The position numbers and the translations under genes were made by a program. From Euhalothece natronophila Z-M001 (GTDB lineage Bacteria; Cyanobacteriota; Cyanobacteriia; Cyanobacteriales; Rubidibacteraceae), in the NCBI RefSeq assembly GCF_007904085.1, contig NZ_CP042326.1:3162001-3226000 (forward strand): a stretch of 64,000 nucleotides of DNA, in the 5' to 3' direction. Positions 1 through 7,181 of the stretch are shown one piece after another (positions within the stretch are counted from its first letter, which is position 1; every line of letters begins with the position of its first letter). The notes under the pieces were generated by a model, which was given only the letters and a program-made list of their open reading frames with translations, did no database searches and was not told the origin of the DNA.

Positions 1-511
1 TTCTTTGGGCTAAAACTCTAGGAATCACTCCCTGTGGTGAAAATACCGTGGCATTGGTTTGATTAACATAGTCAGAAACACTAACAGTGCTTTCCCCTTC
101 TGGGGCAACACAAGCGGTTAAATAGGCAGTTTCCTCATCATGAAACACCCGATAATTGCCGATTCCTGATAAATAGCGATCTTCCCCTTCCCGATAGGCT
201 TCTCGGTGAGAACTTCCATAAATTCGACGCACATAACTTTCCACATTGCCGAAAGTCGGGCTATACAACCGAAGCGCGATCGCGATTTCATTATCTCCCT
301 GTTGATATTCATATTCTTGCCCAGAACGTAGGCGATGTAAACTTAACTCCGTCTCTGGTTCATCCACTAGAGGCTCACTATTTTCTAAATTCCAACCAGC
401 GAGAGTAATTTGAGAAGGAAACCGTAACGGCGACATTTCCCTGCGCCCTACCTCTGGCACAATCACCGTCACCGCAGTAACAATTAACATCGCTATCCCT
501 GCCAATGGCAC
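1..511 (-). CDS. cyanoexosortase A system-associated-like protein, C-terminus off-window, 5' end probably damaged
   Basis: An open reading frame runs on the minus strand from a GTG at 511 to the left edge, so the C-terminus is missing. The product begins with a hydrophobic stretch (LAGIAMLIVTAVTV) followed by a soluble domain with EYEYQQGD, an RIYG segment and AYLTACVAPEGESTVS. This pattern resembles the small proteins encoded beside cyanobacterial exosortase A, which are membrane-anchored periplasmic proteins of unknown role. The exosortase itself would lie outside the window. The same frame continues upstream of 511 through a TAG at 515-517 (NQPRS, stop, LVPLAG), so the stop looks like a nonsense mutation (for example TGG to TAG) that removed the original start. 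Assignment is from recalled motifs and moderately uncertain. Confidence 0.5.
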   Translation of the reverse strand, partial: MPLAGIAMLIVTAVTVIVPEVGRREMSPLRFPSQITLAGWNLENSEPLVDEPETELSLHRLRSGQEYEYQQGDNEIAIALRLYSPTFGNVESYVRRIYGSSHREAYREGEDRYLSGIGNYRVFHDEETAYLTACVAPEGESTVSVSDYVNQTNATVFSPQGVIPRVLAQR

Positions 512-610
512 TAACTAAGAGCGAGGCTGATTCAGGGCAAAAGTGCTAATACGATTCTGCTCAACAGCATCTACCTCCCCAACACTCCCATCTGAGCCAT
601 CATCAGAAGT

Positions 611-670
611 AGAGTTCTCATCCCTACCCCCCTTAGAAGGAGAGTTCTCATCTCTACCCCCCTTAGCAAG
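611..670. repeat. two tandem copies of a 30-bp repeat
   Basis: Two adjacent near-identical 30-bp units, each beginning AGAGTTCTCAT and ending in the C-run plus CTTAG, lie at 611-640 and 641-670. They abut the left end of the first insertion sequence. The C-run followed by CTTAG resembles the CCCCCCTT target motif used by the same element family elsewhere in the window, so this may be a remodelled target site. Confidence 0.7.
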
Positions 671-1873
671 GCAGGGCTGTTTCATTCTCGGGGTAAAATT
701 GTAAAAGTAAAGCGCGATCGCGCAACTTGAACCATGAGCGCGATCGCGCATTTTTAGAAAAATTTCTAAGATGTCTAGCTTAATCAGTTACTTAAAACAA
801 GTCAAGGACTGGCGAGATTCCAGTGGACAAAGACATCCCCTATGGTGGATACTCTTAATTGTTATTTTAGGGCTAATGGTAGGTTGTTTAAGCTATAGAG
901 ATCTATCTGCTTTTGCCAACAATCATCATGACTATCTTCTTCGCCTTGCGAAAAATCCGCAACTTAAAGTCCCATCCTATTCCACCATTAGAAGAATAAT
1001 GATGGGAATAGAAAACGACAATTTAATTCCAATTTTTAATCAATGGGCAACTCAATTATCCTCAAAAGAAGAAAATCCAGATTGGATCGCGATCGATGGC
1101 AAGAGTATCAAATCAACTTTAACTGATTACTACGGAAATAAACAGAATTTTGCTTCAATTGTCTCTTGGTTTTCTCAAGAAAATGGACTCGTTTTAGCTT
1201 TGGAAAAATTGGAAAATAAAAAGACTTCAGAAATTCACTGTGTTCGAGAAATGGTGGACAACACACTTTTATCAAATCAAGTTTTGACCCGAGATGCTGT
1301 CCACTGTCAAAAAGAAACAATTAAAACAATTAATCGCTCTCATAATGATTATGTAATTGCCGTTAAGAAAAATCAACCTAAATTGTACAACAGTTTAGAA
1401 GAAATCGCTCATAATCAAATTTCTTATCAGGAAGATATCCGAACAGAAACCAGTCACGGACGACGAATTACTCGAACTGTATCTATCTTTAGAATTCCAG
1501 AAACTCTTCAAGAAGTTTGGGTCAATAGTCAGTGTTTTATCAAAGTAGAAAGGAAAGGCCCTCGAAAAAATAAGCCTTATCATCAAATTGTTTATTATTT
1601 GAGCAGTTGCTACCAAACTGCGCAAGATTTTAGCCAAAAAATTCAGGGACATTGGACAATCGAAAATCAGCTACATTGGGTAAAAGATGTAATTTTTAAG
1701 GAAGATATCTCCCCCCAAAGAGCCAAAATTCCTGCGGTGAATTTTTCGATTTTAAAAACCATTTGCCTTAATATTTTCCGACTTTTAGGCTTTTTATCAA
1801 TTACCGAAGGGCGAAGATGGCTTGGACAGAGGCTTTGGCTACTCCCCATTTTGATAGAATGAAACAGCCCTGC
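671..1873 (+). mobile_element. ISAs1-family insertion sequence, copy 1
   Basis: The element is bounded by perfect 18-bp terminal inverted repeats, GCAGGGCTGTTTCATTCT on the left and its complement on the right (1856-1873), and carries one transposase gene. It is nearly identical to copy 2 at 2986-4188. A pair of HIP1-centred GCGCGATCGCGC palindromes stands between the left end and the transposase start and could form a large hairpin. Unlike the other insertions here, copy 1 has no matching target duplication: the left flank ends CTTAGCAAG and the right flank starts TTCCTGAAAG. That suggests recombination with another copy after insertion. Confidence 0.9.
771..1862 (+). CDS. ISAs1-family DDE transposase, copy 1
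   Basis: 363 residues with the architecture of ISAs1 (H-repeat) transposases: an N-terminal DDE_Tnp_1-associated domain (about residues 5-90), then the RNase-H-like DDE domain. Candidate catalytic residues are the Asp in AIDGKSIK, the Asp in LTRDAVHCQ and the Glu in HWTIENQLHW. It differs from copy 2 at about seven to eight positions, clustered around residues 155-230 (for example H versus N in SEIHC, LTRDAV versus LTLDAV, GRRITR versus GRQVTR). The stop lies inside the right inverted repeat. The gene is full length and may be active. Confidence 0.93.
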   Translation: MSSLISYLKQVKDWRDSSGQRHPLWWILLIVILGLMVGCLSYRDLSAFANNHHDYLLRLAKNPQLKVPSYSTIRRIMMGIENDNLIPIFNQWATQLSSKEENPDWIAIDGKSIKSTLTDYYGNKQNFASIVSWFSQENGLVLALEKLENKKTSEIHCVREMVDNTLLSNQVLTRDAVHCQKETIKTINRSHNDYVIAVKKNQPKLYNSLEEIAHNQISYQEDIRTETSHGRRITRTVSIFRIPETLQEVWVNSQCFIKVERKGPRKNKPYHQIVYYLSSCYQTAQDFSQKIQGHWTIENQLHWVKDVIFKEDISPQRAKIPAVNFSILKTICLNIFRLLGFLSITEGRRWLGQRLWLLPILIE

Positions 1874-2110
1874 TTCCTGAAAGGGGGGCTAAGGTTACCC
1901 AATCTCTTCCCTCTGGCGCGAGTGAGCCGATCTTTACAGGAAATTCTAACTTTTATTGTCCCTTTTTTTGAAGGAAATTCAACTCTTATTCCCCCCTTTT
2001 TTTAAGGGGGGGTAGGGGGGGATCTACTACCACCTAACTTTTTTAAACCTAGCATTTAATCAACAAATCGCCCTGAGTGATGATCCTCCCAAATCGTAAG
2101 GGGGATAGCG
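1874..2110. repeat. dispersed GGGGGGCTA...ATCCCCCC repeat block, copy downstream of IS copy 1
   Basis: A noncoding stretch made of the dispersed repeat seen again around 4189, 5070-5463, 5639, 7600 and 7880. It contains GGGGGGCTAAGGTTACCC, the box TGGCGCGAGTGAGCCG, a block around TACAGGAAATTC, a long C-run/T-run, GGGGGGATCTACTACC and the phrase CCTAGCATTTAATCAAC. It ends near 2100 with ATCCTCCCAAATCG. No gene is visible. The family appears to be the preferred insertion target of the ISAs1-type element and its MITEs. Confidence 0.7.
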
Positions 2111-2181
2111 TTACTCAACTTTTTACTAATTAGATCATCTTGCTATAATGGCAATTAGTAAAAATACCTCAGTTAATTCAA

Positions 2182-2394
2182 ATGGCAACCGCACAAGTCA
2201 AAGAAATCTTAAAGCTAATCGATCAACTTTCTCTTGATGAAAAGGAAGATTTAATTAATATTATTAAGTATCAAGCCAATGAACAAAGAAGAGATGAAAT
2301 TGCTAAAAATATTAATAAAGCTAATCAAGAATATGAACAAGATAATGTTTTTAGAGGGACAATTGATGAAACAATTAAATATCTAAATGAATGA
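2182..2394 (+). CDS. putative antitoxin-like small protein
   Basis: 70 residues, mostly charged and predicted helical (QVKEILKLIDQLSLDEKEDLINII at the N-terminus). Small proteins of this look are commonly the antitoxin partner of RelE/ParE-type toxins in cyanobacteria. The next ATG follows its stop codon directly and opens a truncated RelE/YafQ-like reading frame, which supports an antitoxin role. The toxin partner is broken, so this gene may be an orphan. Family not recognised with certainty. Confidence 0.6.
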   Translation: MATAQVKEILKLIDQLSLDEKEDLINIIKYQANEQRRDEIAKNINKANQEYEQDNVFRGTIDETIKYLNE

Positions 2395-2466
2395 ATGAGA
2401 AAATTAGTTGTTAGCTCATCCTTTAAGAGAGCATTTAAATTGATTAGTCGTGAAATTTACATATGA
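2395..2466 (+). pseudogene. truncated RelE/YafQ-like toxin N-terminus
   Basis: An ATG placed immediately after the preceding stop opens a 23-codon frame reading MRKLVVSSSFKRAFK and then a TGA. That start resembles the first strand and helix of YafQ/RelE-type mRNA interferases. The remaining roughly 65 residues are missing: the frame runs straight into the 5' end of brnT. This looks like a deletion or replacement junction between two toxin-antitoxin loci. Too short to be functional. Confidence 0.5.
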
Positions 2467-2710
2467 TCCTGCGAAAAGTAAAAGTAATCAGTCTAAACAT
2501 GGAATTAACTTTGAACAAGCGCAACAACTTTGGTTAGATCCACTTCGGGTAGAAATTGAAGCCCAATCAACCACAGAGCCTCGATTTATGATTATTGGTA
2601 AAATTGAGGGGAAATACTGGTCTGCAATTGTTACTTATCGTCATCAAACAATTCGCATCATTTCGGTAAGAAGATCGCGTCAAGAGGAGATAAGAGTATA
2701 TGAATCCTGA
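2450..2710 (+). CDS. brnT: BrnT-family toxin
   Basis: 86 residues from a GTG start. The sequence has the BrnT (DUF4258-like/COG2929) signature: FTYDPAKSKSNQSKHGINFEQA at the N-terminus, the strand GKIEGKYWSAIVTYR, and the C-terminal IRIISVRRSRQEEIRVYE. BrnT is a RelE-fold ribonuclease toxin inhibited by the adjacent BrnA, which usually also represses the operon. The brnA start lies 11 bp upstream of the brnT stop, indicating translational coupling. The 5' end overlaps a remnant of another toxin, so the native promoter may have been replaced by that of the upstream antitoxin-like gene. Confidence 0.88.
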   Translation: MKFTYDPAKSKSNQSKHGINFEQAQQLWLDPLRVEIEAQSTTEPRFMIIGKIEGKYWSAIVTYRHQTIRIISVRRSRQEEIRVYES

Positions 2711-2921
2711 AGAATTAGATAAGAAATTTGATGCTGGTGAAGATGTAATGGAATTTTTTGATTTATCCACTCTTAAACGCCCTGAGTTAGAGAGCAAGCC
2801 AATTAATGTTAACTTTCCGCAATGGATGATTAAAGGATTAGATGAAGAAGCAAAACGATTGGGAGTTAATCGAGAAGCCGTTATTAAAACTTGGATCGCG
2901 CAAAAACTAGATCAAAAATAG
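2700..2921 (+). CDS. brnA: BrnA-family antitoxin
   Basis: 73 residues, overlapping the end of brnT by 11 bp. It has an acidic N-terminal region (FDAGEDVMEFFDLSTLKRP) that would wrap the toxin, and a C-terminal ribbon-helix-helix-like module (INVNFPQWMIKGLDEEAKRLGVNREAVIKTWIAQKLDQK). This matches BrnA/CopG-type antitoxins, which bind BrnT and autoregulate. The last 11 codons are duplicated as an orphan fragment at 8126-8166. Confidence 0.88.
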   Translation: MNPEELDKKFDAGEDVMEFFDLSTLKRPELESKPINVNFPQWMIKGLDEEAKRLGVNREAVIKTWIAQKLDQK

Positions 2922-2985
2922 GTCACCCTTGCTATCAAATCAACTTTCCCTTAAGCAATGATCCCCCCAACCCCCCTTCCGGAAA

Positions 2986-4188
2986 GCAGGGCTGTTTCAT
3001 TCTCGGGGTAAAATTGTAAAAGTAAAGCGCGATCGCGCAACTTGAACCATGAGCGCGATCGCGCATTTTTAGAAAAATTTCTAAGATGTCTAGCTTAATC
3101 AGTTACTTAAAACAAGTCAAGGACTGGCGAGATTCCAGTGGACAAAGACATCCCCTATGGTGGATACTCTTAATTGTTATTTTAGGGCTAATGGTAGGTT
3201 GTTTAAGCTATAGAGATCTATCTGCTTTTGCCAACAATCATCATGACTATCTTCTTCGCCTTGCGAAAAATCCGCAACTTAAAGTCCCATCCTATTCCAC
3301 CATTAGAAGAATAATGATGGGAATAGAAAACGACAATTTAATTCCAATTTTTAATCAATGGGCAACTCAATTATCCTCAAAAGAAGAAAATCCAGATTGG
3401 ATCGCGATCGATGGCAAGAGTATCAAATCAACTTTAACTGATTACTACGGAAATAAACAGAATTTTGCTTCAATTGTCTCTTGGTTTTCTCAAGAAAATG
3501 GACTCGTTTTAGCTTTGGAAAAATTGGAGAATAAAAAGACTTCAGAAATTAACTGCGTTCGAGAGATGGTCGATAACACGCCTTTATTAAATCAAGTTTT
3601 GACCCTCGATGCAGTTCACTGTCAAAAAGAAACAATTAAAACGATTAATCGCTCTCGTAATGATTATGTAATTGCCGTTAAGAAAAATCAACCTAAATTG
3701 TACAACAGTTTAGAAGAAATCGCTCATAATCAGATTTCTTATCAGGAAGATATCCGAACAGAAACCAGTCACGGAAGACAAGTTACTCGAACTGTATCTA
3801 TCTTTAGAATTCCAGAAACTCTTCAAGAAGTTTGGGTCAATAGTCAGTGTTTTATCAAAGTAGAAAGGAAAGGCCCTCGAAAAAATAAGCCTTATCATCA
3901 AATTGTTTATTATTTGAGCAGTTGCTACCAAACTGCGCAAGATTTTAGCCAAAAAATTCAGGGACATTGGACAATCGAAAATCAGCTACATTGGGTAAAA
4001 GATGTAATTTTTAAGGAAGATATCTCCCCCCAAAGAGCCAAAATTCCTGCGGTGAATTTTTCGATTTTAAAAACCATTTGCCTTAATATTTTCCGACTTT
4101 TAGGCTTTTTATCAATTACCGAAGGCCGAAGATGGCTTGGACAGAGGCTTTGGCTACTCCCCATTTTGATAGAATGAAACAGCCCTGC
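2986..4188 (+). mobile_element. ISAs1-family insertion sequence, copy 2, with target duplication
   Basis: Second copy of the element at 671-1873, with the same 18-bp inverted repeats at both ends and the transposase in the same orientation. It is flanked on both sides by CTTCCGGAAA, giving a 10-bp target duplication (12 bp if the outermost G and C are counted as target). The target lies in the dispersed CCCCCCTTCCGG...GGGGGG repeat. Intact duplication and near-perfect identity suggest recent insertion. Confidence 0.93.
3086..4177 (+). CDS. ISAs1-family DDE transposase, copy 2
   Basis: 363 residues, the same length as copy 1, with the same domain order and the same candidate DDE residues (AIDGKSIK, LTLDAVHCQ, HWTIENQLHW). 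Here the second motif reads LTLDAVH, closer to the usual hydrophobic strand before the catalytic Asp than the LTRDAVH of copy 1, so this copy is the more likely active one. It could also act in trans on the MITEs nearby, which share its inverted repeats. Confidence 0.93.
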   Translation: MSSLISYLKQVKDWRDSSGQRHPLWWILLIVILGLMVGCLSYRDLSAFANNHHDYLLRLAKNPQLKVPSYSTIRRIMMGIENDNLIPIFNQWATQLSSKEENPDWIAIDGKSIKSTLTDYYGNKQNFASIVSWFSQENGLVLALEKLENKKTSEINCVREMVDNTPLLNQVLTLDAVHCQKETIKTINRSRNDYVIAVKKNQPKLYNSLEEIAHNQISYQEDIRTETSHGRQVTRTVSIFRIPETLQEVWVNSQCFIKVERKGPRKNKPYHQIVYYLSSCYQTAQDFSQKIQGHWTIENQLHWVKDVIFKEDISPQRAKIPAVNFSILKTICLNIFRLLGFLSITEGRRWLGQRLWLLPILIE

Positions 4189-4255
4189 CTTCCGGAAAGG
4201 GGGGCTAGCGTTACCCAATCTTTTCATTCTGGCGCTAGTGAGCCGATCTTATAGC
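4189..4255. repeat. dispersed repeat fragment right of IS copy 2
   Basis: Right half of the dispersed target repeat, separated from its left half (around 2957-2985) by IS copy 2. It contains GGGGGGCTAGCGTTACCC and TGGCGCTAGTGAGCCGATC. It ends just before the stop codon of the PIN gene. Confidence 0.7.
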
Positions 4256-4257
4256 TT

Positions 4258-4710
4258 TTACAAATATTTTTTAATAAATTCCTCTGGTGTTAAACAATCA
4301 AACATTGCAATAGATGTTAATAGCTTTCGGTTTCCTGAAACAAAACAATCAGCTTCACCGTATTTTGCAGTTAAATAAATTTCAATATCTTCAGACGGAA
4401 TTATTTGCTGTTTTAATAGCTCTAACTCTTCTTCCTTCCAATCAATGGTTGATGGAATATAGTAAATATTAAGCCAATGCCATAGATTAGCCAATATTTT
4501 CCCAGCTTGCTGCTTTCCATATAAATATTTAGCAACTCTACGAATTTGGTCAATTAATTCATCGGAAAAGATAATCTCAGCAGTAAAAGAGCTTACCTTT
4601 CCTCGATACCCAAAGGCTTCTAAAATAAGACTTTCTGGGCTTTCCTTATCAGCATCACCGATAATAAAGATATTTGTATCTAAAAATATTCGCCTAAAAA
4701 TAATGCTCAC
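4258..4710 (-). CDS. PIN-domain toxin-like ribonuclease
   Basis: 150 residues. The N-terminus FRRIFLDTNIFIIGDAD carries the first PIN-domain acidic residue, and the C-terminal part GEADCFVSGNRKLLTS carries the conserved late acidic residue before a strand. PIN toxins of VapC type are Mg-dependent ribonucleases. Its start overlaps the stop of the upstream gene by 4 bp (ATGA), the standard antitoxin-toxin arrangement. It is longer than a typical 130-residue VapC and more like the DUF4411/PIN_3-type variants. Confidence 0.8.
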   Translation of the reverse strand: MSIIFRRIFLDTNIFIIGDADKESPESLILEAFGYRGKVSSFTAEIIFSDELIDQIRRVAKYLYGKQQAGKILANLWHWLNIYYIPSTIDWKEEELELLKQQIIPSEDIEIYLTAKYGEADCFVSGNRKLLTSIAMFDCLTPEEFIKKYL

Positions 4711-4943
4711 TCTTCTCTTCCTTTTTCTTTGAGCATCTCTTGTTTAACTTGTTGAATCAACTCTCTTACTTTTTCAGGTTTATCATATCCTTTCTCTTGC
4801 ATTATTTGATAGCGACGTTCAAACTCATCAGGTTGCTCAGAAGAAACAATAATTACGTCAACTTCACCATTTTTTATTTCTTCAGGTATAGAAGCGCACA
4901 AATTTCCATTTTTGACAATGCCTTTTGTCTGAATAATTCTCAT
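4707..4943 (-). CDS. antitoxin partner of the PIN protein
   Basis: 78 residues. The N-terminus MRIIQTKGIVKNGNLCASIPEEIKNGEVDVIIV is a small beta-rich DNA-binding-type module, followed by a charged helical tail rich in Lys and Glu, the usual toxin-neutralising segment. It overlaps the downstream PIN gene by 4 bp. The region upstream and the first codons are duplicated at 7482-7583, in front of the MntA/HepT pair. DNA-binding family not recognised with certainty. Confidence 0.75.
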   Translation of the reverse strand: MRIIQTKGIVKNGNLCASIPEEIKNGEVDVIIVSSEQPDEFERRYQIMQEKGYDKPEKVRELIQQVKQEMLKEKGREE

Positions 4944-4994
4944 GGTTTTAGATTTTACAGAATAAAGTTCAAGGCATCTCTATTTTAACATTAG

Positions 4995-5463
4995 TCTAAT
5001 CTTTGCTGCCTATGGAGTCGCGTAAGAACCCCTTGATTAGGCACTAAGCAAAGAGACGTTGTATTGTTTATCTTATTTCCATCTTTTTCAAGGAATTACA
5101 ATTCTGATCTCCCCCCTTTTTTCAGCAGGGCGAGGGGGATCTGCTACCACTTAACTAATTTTTAAGCCTAGCCTTTAATCAACAATTAGCGCTGAGTCAT
5201 GATCCCCCCAACCCCCCTTCCGGAAAGGGGGGCTAACGTCGCCCAATCTCTTCACTCTGGCGCTAGTGAGCCGATCTTTACAGGAAATTCTAACTCTTAT
5301 TATCCCTTTTTTGAAGGAATTGCAATTCCGATCCCCCCCTTTTTTAACCGGAGCGAAGTGAGGAGGGCTAGGGGGGATCTACTACCACCTAACTTTTTTT
5401 AAACCTAGCATTTAATCAACAATTAGCATTGAGTTGTGATCCCCCCAACCCCCCTTCCGTAAG
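4995..5463. repeat. noncoding repeat-rich stretch with a vapC-tail scar and two dispersed repeat copies
   Basis: No gene is visible. At about 5035-5068 the DNA nearly matches the 3' end of the broken vapC at 6143-6175 (CACTAAGCAAAGAGAC then TTGTATTGTTT), so it is a remnant of a second copy. From about 5070 two head-to-tail copies of the dispersed repeat follow, the second complete at roughly 5227-5463. Each contains the box TGGCGCTAGTGAGCCG, the poly-C/poly-T block, GGGGGATCTRCTACCAC, and ends in ATCCCCCCAACCCCCCTT. Confidence 0.7.
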
Positions 5464-5638
5464 GCAGGGCTGTTTCATTCTCGGGGTGAAAATTGAAAGT
5501 GATCGTCTGAAACCCTGACAGGGTGGCGCGATCGCGATTATTTCTTCTGATTTGACTTATTCTTAAGAAAAAATCCGTGAAACCCCTGCTATTTCTAATG
5601 TCTGGAACAGACAAAAAAATAGAATGAAACAGCCCTGC
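5464..5638. mobile_element. 175-bp MITE with ISAs1-type ends, copy 1
   Basis: A non-autonomous element with exactly the 18-bp ends of the nearby insertion sequence (GCAGGGCTGTTTCATTCT and complement) but an unrelated interior with no transposase. It is flanked by CTTCCGTAAG on both sides, a 10-bp target duplication. A near-identical copy of the same length is at 7705-7879, and a left-end fragment is at 41192. The full-length insertion sequences here could supply the transposase. The interior contains a HIP1 site and a pyrimidine-rich strand. Confidence 0.9.
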
Positions 5639-5700
5639 CTTCCGTAAGGGGGGCTAGCGTTAGCCAAGGTGTTCACTCTGGCGCTAGTGATCCCGATTTT
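5639..5700. repeat. dispersed repeat fragment right of MITE copy 1
   Basis: Begins with the second copy of the target duplication and continues GGGGGGCTAGCGTTAGCC and TGGCGCTAGTGATCCCG. It is the right-hand half of a target repeat whose left half ends at 5463. Confidence 0.65.
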
Positions 5701-5703
5701 AGT

Positions 5704-6066
5704 TTAATGGGGAATCATTTTCTCAATTAAGTTAACAACCCCTGTCAAATTATTTAAAACATCATCGTTTTTAAATCGAATCACCTTTAAACCATAACCT
5801 TGTAAAATTTGTGTCCTTTCTCTGTCATAGTCTTGAGCATTTTCAGTGTAGTGACTTTCACCATCAATTTCAATAACTAATTTTAATTGAGGACAATAAA
5901 AGTCAACAATAAAATTTTCTATAGGGCGTTGTCGATAAACCCGATAGGGAAAACTCCTTAGGTAACTTTTCCATATTCTCTGTTCTGCTACGGTCATATT
6001 TTTCCTTAGTTCTTTAGCTCTTGATACTAATTTTTTGTTATAAGGTAAATAATTCATTGTCTTCAA
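5704..6066 (-). CDS. DUF559 endonuclease-domain protein
   Basis: 120 residues matching the DUF559 (Vsr-like, PD-(D/E)XK) family. Key motifs are the helical N-terminus with LRKNMTVAEQRIWK, then FIVDFYCPQLKLVIEIDGESH with the Asp...Glu-Ile-Asp core, and a C-terminal YGLKVIRFKNDDVLNN. Members are widespread in cyanobacteria, often in multiple copies in mobile regions; their biological role is not settled. The gene stands alone among repeats and toxin-antitoxin genes. Confidence 0.85.
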   Translation of the reverse strand: MKTMNYLPYNKKLVSRAKELRKNMTVAEQRIWKSYLRSFPYRVYRQRPIENFIVDFYCPQLKLVIEIDGESHYTENAQDYDRERTQILQGYGLKVIRFKNDDVLNNLTGVVNLIEKMIPH

Positions 6067-6142
6067 AATAGACTGGTTTTATCTGGTGCTGGGTGAGGAT
6101 ATCCCCTAACCTCCCTTAAAAAAGGGGCTAATGTGACTTAGA

Positions 6143-6515
6143 TTAAGCACTAAGCAAAGAGACATTGTATTGTTTCAATTTCTCATCTCTCGTGATAATT
6201 GTGAGTTTATTACTGAGAGTTTGAGCAATTAGCCTTCGATCAAATGGATCCTTATGGTAGTTCGGTAAAGCCCCCGCTTCTAGTCCATCTTGAAATAGAT
6301 AAAGGTTCAAACCGATTGCGCTTAATCGTGGCTTGCAAGTCAGACGGGGCTTCTAGCTTTCCGATTGCTTTTTTGATGCTGATTTCCCATGCACTGACTG
6401 CACTAACAAAAATTAAGTTATTTGGATTGACAATCACTTCCCGTGCTGACGAAGAGAGAATTGGATTATTGTCCAACCACCAAAGTAGCGTGTGAGTATC
6501 TAGTAAGTACTTCAT
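6143..6515 (-). pseudogene. frameshifted VapC-type PIN toxin
   Basis: The N-terminal 87 residues read as a VapC (MKYLLDTHTLLWWLDNNP, then VSAVSAWEISIKKAIGKL) and stop early after FEPLSIS. Shifting frame near 6290 restores the expected C-terminus: LEAGALPNYHKDPFDRRLIAQ, then TIITRDEKLKQYNV, ending at 6143. The break separates the first catalytic Asp from the DPFDR acidic motif, so the encoded protein should be inactive unless the frameshift is bypassed or is a sequencing error. It overlaps its antitoxin by 4 bp. A remnant of a second copy of the 3' end is near 5035. Confidence 0.85.
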
Positions 6516-6751
6516 GTTTCCTCTCCATAGAAGCCTTGAATAACTTCTTCGGGAGTGGTATCAAAATCATCAGCCATTTTGACTTGACCCGCCCAGTCTC
6601 CTGGTATTCTAGGTTCTTGGCTAGAAGTATAGGGAATTAGACGGACAAGAGGTTTACCTGCTTTGCTAATAATGACTTCTTCTCCCTGTAATGCTGATTC
6701 AATCAGTTGTGAAAGGGAGGTTTTTGCAGCGTGAATGTTTGTTATTTTCAT
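6512..6751 (-). CDS. Phd/YefM-family antitoxin
   Basis: 79 residues with the Phd/YefM signature: an N-terminal strand-helix MKITNIHAAKTSLSQLIESALQGEEVIISKAGKPLVRLIPY followed by a flexible acidic tail that wraps the toxin. It overlaps the broken vapC downstream by 4 bp. Antitoxins of this type bind the operator of their own operon. With its toxin frameshifted the gene is probably an orphan antitoxin that might still protect against related toxins. Confidence 0.85.
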   Translation of the reverse strand: MKITNIHAAKTSLSQLIESALQGEEVIISKAGKPLVRLIPYTSSQEPRIPGDWAGQVKMADDFDTTPEEVIQGFYGEET

Positions 6752-6845
6752 TATGAAACGACTCTGCCTTTTTAAGGGAGGAATTAATTGTAACTTGAGT
6801 TTTTAGAAATGGTATCACTTACTCTTTGACCAAATTAGTGATTGG

Positions 6846-7181
6846 CTAAGACAATTCTTTGATAATTTCATCTACCCTAACCTTTAAATCTGGCAAATAA
6901 AGCTCAACAATTCCCCAAACTTCCTCTAACTCTACTTCTAGATAATCGTGAATTAAGACATCTCTTAATCCTGTCATTTTTCGCCAAGGGACATCAGAAT
7001 ATTGTTCTCGTATTTGATAAGATAATCGTTTCGTTGCCTCTCCAATAACCTCTAAATTACGAATAACAGCATCTTGCATCATTCGGTTTTGTAGAAAAAC
7101 TGTTTTCCCTTCTTGAGTGTAGGTTTCAATATTTTCAATACATTCTTTAATATTATTTAAATAAAGAAGCTGGTTTTTCAT
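6846..7181 (-). CDS. hepT: HepT-like toxin (DUF86)
   Basis: 111 residues, all-helical, with the HEPN signature RX4HXY visible as RDVLIHDY near residue 80, preceded by RNLEVIGEATKRL. HepT is a HEPN ribonuclease neutralised by MntA, which adds AMP units to the Tyr of this motif. The start overlaps the mntA stop by 4 bp, so the antitoxin is translated first and coupled. Length is typical of the family. Confidence 0.9.
   Translation of the reverse strand: MKNQLLYLNNIKECIENIETYTQEGKTVFLQNRMMQDAVIRNLEVIGEATKRLSYQIREQYSDVPWRKMTGLRDVLIHDYLEVELEEVWGIVELYLPDLKVRVDEIIKELS

Noticed and set aside
515-751. A 78-codon minus-strand reading frame over the left IS end
   Set aside because: It is made of IS terminus and tandem repeat; only its last part belongs to the exosortase-associated gene frame.
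713-751. HIP1 palindromes as specific operators
   Set aside because: The octamer is scattered over the whole window, within genes as well; only the paired arrangement in the IS is noted.
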